Shown: positions 1 to 5,147 of the stretch, one piece after another | Position numbering within the stretch: position 1 is the first letter of the stretch | How the letters are laid out: the number at the start of each line of letters is the position of its first letter | Origin: Bacteroidota bacterium | Lineage (GTDB): Bacteria; Bacteroidota; Bacteroidia; Bacteroidales; VadinHA17 | Reading direction: 5' to 3' | NCBI GenBank assembly: GCA_030611395.1 | Contig: JAUWPX010000065.1 | Location: 1-7,279 of the forward strand | Length of the DNA: 7,279 nt | The notes under the pieces: model-generated | Databases searched by the model: none | Told to the model about the DNA's origin: nothing | The model's input: the letters and a program-made list of their open reading frames with translations, nothing else | Position numbers and translations under genes: made by a program

Positions 1-1
1 T

Positions 2-946
2 GAAAAATACTTTCGGAATATGCGCACAGAACTTGGTATTCCATATGAAGGTAAAAGTGAGGAAATAATTAATTTAAGTTTTTATTTCGGTCCTAATCAT
101 TTCCAGACTTTAAAAAAGTACGGACTGGAATTAAAAGAACTGGTTTTCCTTGGAAAAAGTATTATCCGGATCATTAATCAGTATGTGCTTATTACCATTT
201 TTAACTGGCTGGATAATTATATTGGGAATTATGGTATTATTATTCTTATTCTTACCATAATTATCAAGATGGGTCTTTTCCCTTTTACTTTCAAATCTTA
301 TATGTCGCAGGCTAAAATGAGGGTGCTTAAACCCCAGGTTGATGAGATTAATGCAAAGTTTCCAAAGAAAGAAGATGCTATGAAAAAGCAGCAGGCTACG
401 ATGGCTCTCTATAAAAAAGCAGGTGCCAGTCCAATGGGGGGGTGTCTGCCTATGATGCTTCAGATGCCTGTCCTTTTTGCTATGTTCCGCTTTTTCCCGT
501 CTTCAATTGAATTGCGGCAGGAGGGGTTCCTATGGGCACATGACCTTTCAACATACGATTCAATTCTTAACCTTCCTTTTGAAATACCAATGTATGGTGA
601 TCATGTAAGTCTTTTTACCCTGTTAATGACTGTTTCTACTATCGTAACAATGAAAATCAACAGTCCCGCTACAGGATCAACACAAATGCCCGGCATGAAA
701 GGAATGATGTATATAATGCCTGTTATGTTTATGGTTTTCCTGAATAATTTCTCTGCCGGATTGACTTATTATTATTTCCTGGCTAACATGATAACTTTCG
801 GGCAGAATTTGATTACAAAACGATTTGTAGATGAAGAAGCAATATTAAAAAAGCTGGCTGAGAATAAGAAGAAACCTGTTCAAAAATCAAAATGGCAGAA
901 AAGGCTTGAAGAAGCATCTAAATCAAGGGGTAAGGGGAAAAGATAA
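2..946 (+). CDS. yidC: Membrane protein insertase YidC, C-terminal part (5' end outside window)
   Basis: YidC inserts and folds inner-membrane proteins, alone or with SecYEG. The frame is open to the window edge (codons E-K-Y-F-R-N precede the Met at 20), so that Met is internal and the N-terminal transmembrane helix and most of the large periplasmic domain are missing. Counting from the Met at 20, the end of the periplasmic domain is about residues 1-50. The conserved 60KD_IMP core follows, with membrane segments near 55-92, 139-160, 195-212 and 229-262. The cytoplasmic hairpin lies between the first two (KMRVLKPQVDEINAKFP, near 99-115). The hallmark GASPMGGCLPMMLQMPVLFA is at 135-154. The groove position that is Arg in E. 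coli appears to be Lys83 here. A basic C-terminal tail (about 272-308, KKK, KWQKR, GKGKR) could touch the ribosome; that is inference. The gene converges on dnaA. Identity is very secure. Confidence 0.97.
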   Translation, partial: EKYFRNMRTELGIPYEGKSEEIINLSFYFGPNHFQTLKKYGLELKELVFLGKSIIRIINQYVLITIFNWLDNYIGNYGIIILILTIIIKMGLFPFTFKSYMSQAKMRVLKPQVDEINAKFPKKEDAMKKQQATMALYKKAGASPMGGCLPMMLQMPVLFAMFRFFPSSIELRQEGFLWAHDLSTYDSILNLPFEIPMYGDHVSLFTLLMTVSTIVTMKINSPATGSTQMPGMKGMMYIMPVMFMVFLNNFSAGLTYYYFLANMITFGQNLITKRFVDEEAILKKLAENKKKPVQKSKWQKRLEEASKSRGKGKR

Positions 947-972
947 AAATTACAAATTACAAATTACAAATT
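947..972. repeat. 7-bp tandem repeat (AAATTAC)x3.7 after yidC
   Basis: Three exact head-to-tail copies of AAATTAC (947-953, 954-960, 961-967) plus a partial AAATT (968-972) begin on the base after the yidC stop codon. Its origin could be replication slippage or a dispersed micro-repeat family; the sequence alone cannot tell. No function is visible. Confidence 0.9.
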
Positions 973-984
973 GAAAAGCCATTT

Positions 985-1007
985 GAAAAATCGCAAATGA
1001 TGTTTGC
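985..1007 (-). terminator. Weak hairpin plus T-run downstream of dnaA (candidate)
   Basis: Read on the minus strand, GCAAA (1007-1003), a 5-base loop and TTTGC (997-993) can pair, and GATTTTTC follows (992-985). This has the order of an intrinsic terminator and lies about 50 bases past the dnaA stop codon. The stem is only 5 bp with two G-C pairs, so it is weak and may be chance. No better terminator is visible in this convergent spacer for either gene. Confidence 0.3.
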
Positions 1008-1053
1008 AGAGAAGATCTTATGGATGAAATTGAAAGGCTGATATATAAGTAAA

Positions 1054-2484
1054 CTAGAAACTTAATTTCTTTTCAATATCCTGTATTTGTAATCTGAATT
1101 GTTTATCAGTATCAATAAGGTTATTTACAGTTTTACAGGCATGTAAAACAGTTGCATGGTCTTTCCCTCCAATTTGGGTTCCAATAGTGGCAAGTGAAGA
1201 TTTAGTAAGACTTTTCGAAAAGAACATTGCTACCTGGCGAGCTTGTACAATCTCTCTTTTCCTGGTTTTACTCTGTATCAGGTTAAGAGGAATATTATAA
1301 TAGTCGCAAACAATCTTTTGTATGTAATTAATTGATATCTCACGTCGTGAATTCTTGATCAGTTTATCAATCATCTCTTTAGCCAGATTGATAGTGATTT
1401 CCTTCTTGTTCAGAGTTGATTGTGCAAGTAATGAAATAAGTGCTCCTTCTAATTCGCGAACATTATTTGTTATATGTGTAGCAACGTATTCCAGTATTTC
1501 GTCATCAAGTTCTATCCCGTCATTATAAGCTTTCTTCTTAAGTATTGCTATACGTGTATCAAAACAAGGTGACTGAAGATCGGCAGACAGTCCCCATTTG
1601 AATCTTGATAATAATCTTTGTTCCAGTCCCTGAAGCTCAACCGGTGGTTTGTCTGATGTTAGTATCAGTTGTTTCCCACTCTGGTGCAAATGATTAAAGA
1701 TGTGGAAAAATGTGTCCTGTGTTTTTGTCTTACCGGCAAATTCATGAACATCATCCAGTATTAACAGATCGATCATCTGGTAGAAATGCAGGAAATCATT
1801 TTTATTATTGTTTCTTACAGATTCAACGAACTGCGTCTGGAATTTGTTGGCGTTGACATATAATACTATTTTCTCGGGGAATTTTTCTTTTACTAATATA
1901 CCAATTGCCTGAGCAAGGTGGGTTTTTCCCAGTCCTGAATTCCCATATAATAACAGAGGATTAAAAGCAGTTCCTCCAGGCTTATTTGCAACTGCAAATC
2001 CGGCAGAACGAGCCAACCGGTTACATTCACCTTCAATAAAATTTTGAAATGAATTATCAGGATTTAACATGGGGTCTACATGAAGTTTCCTGATACCTGG
2101 TATGATAAATGGGTTTTTTATTGAATTACTATCAGACTCAAGTGGTAGTGAAAATGGGCGATTTCTTAAGTCTGTCTTATTTCTTGTAGGAATTTTAATT
2201 GTATAAGGCTTAGACTGGTCAAACTGAGAATTTTCTATTACCACATTATATTCCAGTTTTGCATCGGGACCCAGTTCTTTTCTGAGAGTTTTCCTCAGAA
2301 TATCAATATACTGTTCTTCAAGGTATTCATAAAAAAACGGACTGGGTACCTGAATAGTAAGGATATTACTATCAATTCGAATAGGAACGATTGGTTCAAA
2401 CCAGGTTCTGTAACTTATAGATGGAACGTTATCTTTAATTATTTTTAAGCAATTTTGCCAAACGTCCTGATGAGAATTATTCAT
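1054..2484 (-). CDS. dnaA: Chromosomal replication initiator protein DnaA
   Basis: DnaA binds DnaA boxes at oriC as an ATP-dependent oligomer, melts the origin and loads the helicase. The 476-residue protein has all four domains. Domain I is about 1-85 (DVWQNCLKII, YRTWFEPI). A short linker spans about 86-130. The AAA+ domain III spans about 131-350, with Walker A GNSGLGKT at 181-188, Walker B LLILDDVHEF at 240-249, sensor 1 LILTSDKP at 273-280, the arginine finger in RLLSRFKWGL (Arg294) and sensor 2 in NVRELEGAL (Arg343). The helix-turn-helix domain IV, about 375-476, carries the signature GGKDHATVLHACKTV (439-453). Lys and Ala there replace the Arg and Thr of the E. coli GGRDHTTVLHA, a form I recall as common in Bacteroidota. 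The ATG at 2484 gives a standard N-terminus. No dnaN follows: the next gene is convergent yidC. The upstream 392-bp gap must hold the promoter, but I could not recognise it. Confidence 0.98.
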   Translation of the reverse strand: MNNSHQDVWQNCLKIIKDNVPSISYRTWFEPIVPIRIDSNILTIQVPSPFFYEYLEEQYIDILRKTLRKELGPDAKLEYNVVIENSQFDQSKPYTIKIPTRNKTDLRNRPFSLPLESDSNSIKNPFIIPGIRKLHVDPMLNPDNSFQNFIEGECNRLARSAGFAVANKPGGTAFNPLLLYGNSGLGKTHLAQAIGILVKEKFPEKIVLYVNANKFQTQFVESVRNNNKNDFLHFYQMIDLLILDDVHEFAGKTKTQDTFFHIFNHLHQSGKQLILTSDKPPVELQGLEQRLLSRFKWGLSADLQSPCFDTRIAILKKKAYNDGIELDDEILEYVATHITNNVRELEGALISLLAQSTLNKKEITINLAKEMIDKLIKNSRREISINYIQKIVCDYYNIPLNLIQSKTRKREIVQARQVAMFFSKSLTKSSLATIGTQIGGKDHATVLHACKTVNNLIDTDKQFRLQIQDIEKKLSF

Positions 2485-2876
2485 GAATGGGCACAGAATT
2501 ATATTTGATAAAATCTATTTCAGTTTTATACCTGATTTGGGAACACTAAATTTGTTAAAAAAATGGTAAAAAAAAAATTAAATTTTACTTGGTTTTTACA
2601 TAATTTATATATCGTTATTATTATCAGGTGATTGTGTTGAAAAAAAAAATGAAAAAAGATTAATTGACTGAAAATGAGTATGTTAAATAATTGGACGCAT
2701 AAGTTTTTGACATATAATTGTTTATTATGTATTAACTAAAGATTTTATTATTCTGTTAAGTAATTAATAGTAAATCTAATCAAAATTTTCATCTATTTCA
2801 TCAAAAAATAAAACTTTACTTATTCTAAATAAGCAGAAAATCTTCCTGAAAAGTTCAAATTGAAAAATTTCAGGTT
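2485..2876. other. 392-bp AT-rich gap upstream of dnaA, no gene seen
   Basis: No plausible coding frame, tRNA or other RNA gene is seen on either strand. The gap contains A-tracts of 7 (2557-2563), 10 (2568-2577), 10 (2640-2649) and 6 (2652-2657), which read as T-tracts upstream of dnaA and could curve the DNA. It must contain the dnaA promoter, since the next upstream gene ends at 2877 with a probable terminator, but no TAnnTTTG element faces dnaA. Two matches (2500-2507 and 2547-2554) face the wrong way. No exact DnaA box (TTATCCACA or its complement) is present, so I do not call it oriC. Confidence 0.6.
2845..2874 (-). terminator. Inverted repeat immediately after the MCE gene, candidate terminator
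   Basis: CCTGAAA (2845-2851) pairs perfectly with TTTCAGG (2868-2874), and the loop contains a second small palindrome, TTCAA-A-TTGAA (2854-2864). The outer stem begins two bases beyond the MCE stop codon. On the minus strand it is followed by AAGATTTTCTG, an imperfect U-rich tail. On the plus strand the tail is TTTTATTT, but no plus-strand gene ends here. Placement supports a terminator that separates the MCE gene from dnaA. G-C content is low, so efficiency is uncertain. Confidence 0.5.
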
Positions 2877-3869
2877 TTATTTATCAGCGGGTTTTGATTT
2901 TTTGTTATCAGGATTCTTTTCAACAACAACTGTTTTTCCTCTATCAAAAAGAGAAAAATGTACGTATCTTTTTGGATTCATTTGCATGTCCTTAAGGAGA
3001 AGATTTAGGCTTTCAATTGTTTCAGTAAACTGGTAATATAATGAGTCATTGTTTATGATCATTCCTGCAGTTCCTGTGCCCTCATTTATTTTCAAAAGAA
3101 TTGAATTAAGATTTGCCAGCGACCGGTCAAGGTTATTAATTGATGAACGGATATTTGATTGGATAATTGAATCGCTAACTGAGGCAAGATTTTCAAGTGT
3201 TCTTGTTAATTCTTCATTGTTTTTTGCAAGGTTTCGTGTAATTGATTCAATATTTGCCATAGTTCCTGCAAATGATCCGTCTTTTTTTGCAACCATAGTA
3301 TCCAGAGCACCCAGCGTGTTATTAATATGTCTGACACTTTCACCCAGATCATTACTAAAGCTACTATTGAAGGTATTTTGAATAATTGAAAGCACGGAAT
3401 CAATTGAAACCATTAAGTTTTCAGCTTTTTCTTTAAGTGGATAAAGTTGATCTCCTATTTGGTCCTGCAATGCGATTTCAATTTGACCATTAAGAGTGTC
3501 TCCCTTTATAAGAAAACTTTCTCCATCACCTGTTATTAACCTGATAGCTTTTGTGCCCAGCAGATCTGAGTTATAAATTTCTGCTGTTGTATTTAATGGT
3601 AAATCAACCTGCTCTTCAATAGATAATCTTACTTCCAGTTCACCTGTTTTTCCCGGGACGAATCCAATGCGGCTAACTGTTCCTATTTTATAGCCATTTA
3701 ATGTTACAGGAGATGATTCTTCCAGTCCGTTTATTTCATCATAAAAAACATAATAATGAACAGATGAGCTCAAAATGTCACGCCCTTTCATAAAATTATA
3801 GGTCCAGATAAACATAGCCAGTATAACAAAAACTGCAAATCCAATCTTTACTTCGTGTGATATTTTCAT
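2877..3869 (-). CDS. MCE/MlaD-like membrane-anchored lipid-transport protein
   Basis: MCE proteins are periplasmic lipid carriers, anchored in the inner membrane, that usually work with an MlaE/MlaF-type ABC transporter. I chose the ATG at 3869 (MKISHEVKIG, 330 aa) over an in-frame TTG at 3878, which would add only three residues. One N-terminal membrane helix spans about 9-26. A single MCE domain spans about 36-130 (YVFYDEINGLEESSPVTLNGYKIGTV, then NSDLLGTKAIRLITG). A long helical, probably coiled-coil stretch runs about 140-260. The C-terminal segment GTGTAGMIINND...LLKDMQMNPKRYVHFSLF (264-308) is what I recall from Bacteroidota MCE proteins, and a Lys-rich tail ends the protein. The gene lies 66 bp downstream of the amidase on the same strand, probably co-transcribed. 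No mlaE or mlaF gene is in view. Family assignment is secure; the lipid substrate is unknown. Confidence 0.92.
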   Translation of the reverse strand: MKISHEVKIGFAVFVILAMFIWTYNFMKGRDILSSSVHYYVFYDEINGLEESSPVTLNGYKIGTVSRIGFVPGKTGELEVRLSIEEQVDLPLNTTAEIYNSDLLGTKAIRLITGDGESFLIKGDTLNGQIEIALQDQIGDQLYPLKEKAENLMVSIDSVLSIIQNTFNSSFSNDLGESVRHINNTLGALDTMVAKKDGSFAGTMANIESITRNLAKNNEELTRTLENLASVSDSIIQSNIRSSINNLDRSLANLNSILLKINEGTGTAGMIINNDSLYYQFTETIESLNLLLKDMQMNPKRYVHFSLFDRGKTVVVEKNPDNKKSKPADK

Positions 3870-3904
3870 TTTTAACAAATTAGAAATTTATTTAATAATA
3901 CTTT

Positions 3905-3944
3905 CGTTCTATCGTTCTATCGTTCCATCGTTCAATCACTCCAT
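3905..3944. repeat. 8-bp tandem repeat between amidase and MCE genes
   Basis: Five head-to-tail 8-bp units lie here: CGTTCTAT twice (3905-3912, 3913-3920), then CGTTCCAT (3921-3928), CGTTCAAT (3929-3936) and the degenerate CACTCCAT (3937-3944). The array overlaps the last codons and the TGA of the minus-strand amidase (3936-3938) and fills over half of the spacer to the MCE gene. Its decay toward the coding end suggests expansion outward from the gene terminus; that is inference. Confidence 0.85.
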
Positions 3945-5042
3945 ACTTTTAAGTGCTTCCTGAACAGGAATAATTGTATCACTTCTTACTGCAATAAGGA
4001 AAGCACCCGGAAAGTCTTTTTGTAACGTTTTACTAAAAGCTATGGTTTCATCATATGTCCCCGAATCAAGAAGTGCATATTTGTAAGCCTTATTAATCTT
4101 AAATTCATAAACGTTCTCGTGTCCTTTAAAGAAATCTGAATCGAGTGAAATTTGTTTACGTGAAGAGGAGATCTGAACCATAAAACGTATTGTGTTTTGT
4201 TCCTGAGTAATTAAAAAATTGCTTTTATCCTCAATGTTCTTTTTATATTCTTTGAATGCCCTGTAAATGGCAGAGGCAATATGTTCCTGTCCTTGTTGTG
4301 AAATCAGGTACTTCTCTTCAGAAGGATTTGAAACAAATCCGGTTTCAATAAGAACACTGGGCATAGTTGTTTGAGCAAGAACAAGAAAACCAGCCTGACG
4401 AACACCCCTGTCATATCTATTTGCCCGTTCTCTAAACTGATCCTGAACAAAAGATGCAAACTCAAGACTCTGATCGAGATAAGTGTTTTGCATTAATGAA
4501 AAAATTATATAAGATTCAGGAGAATTAGGATCAAAACCTTCGTATTTGGTTGTATAATCTTCTTCAAGTGTAATAACCGCGTTTTCCTTCTGTGCTAAAG
4601 CAAGGTTCTCTTCGTTTTTATGAATACCCATTGCATATGTAGATGGACCGTTAATACGCGAATTGCTATACCAGTCGGCATGGATCGAAATAAAAAGATC
4701 TGCTTTGTTTTTATTTGCAATATCTGCCCTTTTATGAAGTTCGATAAACTTGTTGGTTTTTCTTGTATAAATAACCTTCACATCGGTAAAATTCTGTTCT
4801 ATGTATTTACCGAGTTTTAATCCAATGCCCAGTACAATATCGGCTTCCCTGCATTTTCCACCTATGGTACCGGGATCTTTTCCTCCATGTCCGGGATCAA
4901 TAACAACAGTCCACGTATTATTAATGCTATTATTTTGTCCAAAAGCACAATTCTGACAAAATAAAAATGCAACGATATAGAAAAATAGTAAAATAACTAC
5001 TTGTTGCTTTAGAAAAATGGCATTATTTATGCGGTACCTCAT
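3936..5042 (-). CDS. Exported N-acetylmuramoyl-L-alanine amidase (Amidase_3) with probable SPOR-like C-terminus
   Basis: This zinc hydrolase cuts the amide bond between N-acetylmuramic acid and L-alanine of peptidoglycan, typically in cell separation or wall remodelling. Of 368 residues, 1-36 look like a signal peptide (long hydrophobic run 16-28, likely cleavage near AFG-QNN). The Amidase_3 domain spans about 44-268. Putative zinc ligands are His52 (VVIDPGHGGKDPG), Glu66 (CREADI) and His121 (LFISIHAD). Putative catalytic Glu233 lies in SVLIETGFVSNPSEEKYL. Residues 285-366 (RFMVQISSS ... YKYALLDSGTYDETIAF ... GAFLIAV) resemble a SPOR fold, which binds denuded septal glycan; this is by pattern only and is less certain. 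The ATG at 5042 is the only start that keeps the signal peptide. The gene is first of a probable two-gene unit with the MCE gene and is divergent from lptD. Confidence 0.95.
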   Translation of the reverse strand: MRYRINNAIFLKQQVVILLFFYIVAFLFCQNCAFGQNNSINNTWTVVIDPGHGGKDPGTIGGKCREADIVLGIGLKLGKYIEQNFTDVKVIYTRKTNKFIELHKRADIANKNKADLFISIHADWYSNSRINGPSTYAMGIHKNEENLALAQKENAVITLEEDYTTKYEGFDPNSPESYIIFSLMQNTYLDQSLEFASFVQDQFRERANRYDRGVRQAGFLVLAQTTMPSVLIETGFVSNPSEEKYLISQQGQEHIASAIYRAFKEYKKNIEDKSNFLITQEQNTIRFMVQISSSRKQISLDSDFFKGHENVYEFKINKAYKYALLDSGTYDETIAFSKTLQKDFPGAFLIAVRSDTIIPVQEALKSME

Positions 5043-5065
5043 TCACGGAAATTTGATTTTTTATT

Positions 5066-5073
5066 TAGCTTTG
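5066..5073 (+). promoter_or_regulatory. Candidate -7 element (TAGCTTTG) for lptD
   Basis: TAGCTTTG matches the Bacteroidota primary-sigma -7 consensus TAnnTTTG and lies about 75 bases before the proposed lptD start. The nearest upstream TTTG (5052-5055) is only 10 bases away, too close to be the usual -33 partner. With 105 bp of divergent spacer, a promoter must lie nearby, but this exact match could be chance. Confidence 0.35.
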
Positions 5074-5128
5074 TCCCCAGCCTGTACGTAGCATTTAAAA
5101 ACTACTTTTATACATAACCCCGATCACA

Positions 5129-5136
5129 CAAAAATA
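5129..5136 (-). promoter_or_regulatory. Candidate -7 element (TATTTTTG) for the amidase-MCE unit
   Basis: The minus strand reads TATTTTTG, an exact TAnnTTTG match about 87 bases upstream of the amidase ATG. I see no TTG or TTTG at the usual distance upstream (positions 5154-5162 on the plus strand are A-rich). It is the only minus-strand match in the divergent region. Confidence 0.35.
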
Positions 5137-5147
5137 GTATTAATAAA

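Noticed and set aside
990..1052. A 20-codon stretch ending in TAA at 1050-1052 on the plus strand that reads like a helix (ATG at 1020, MDEIERLIYK).
   Set aside because: Only 10 codons from the ATG, with an in-frame stop at 984-986 upstream. Too short to support a gene, though it could be a remnant of one.
2707..2735. TTGACA at 2707 with TATAAT immediately behind (2713-2718).
   Set aside because: Spacing is zero, the spot 17 bp downstream reads TATTAA, no plus-strand gene follows, and Bacteroidota do not use this promoter type.
2485..2876. oriC with DnaA boxes next to dnaA.
   Set aside because: No exact TTATCCACA on either strand; the closest matches have three mismatches.
3049..3381. 110-codon open frame on the plus strand inside the MCE gene.
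   Set aside because: Lies antisense to a well-supported gene and has no family resemblance; a shadow frame.
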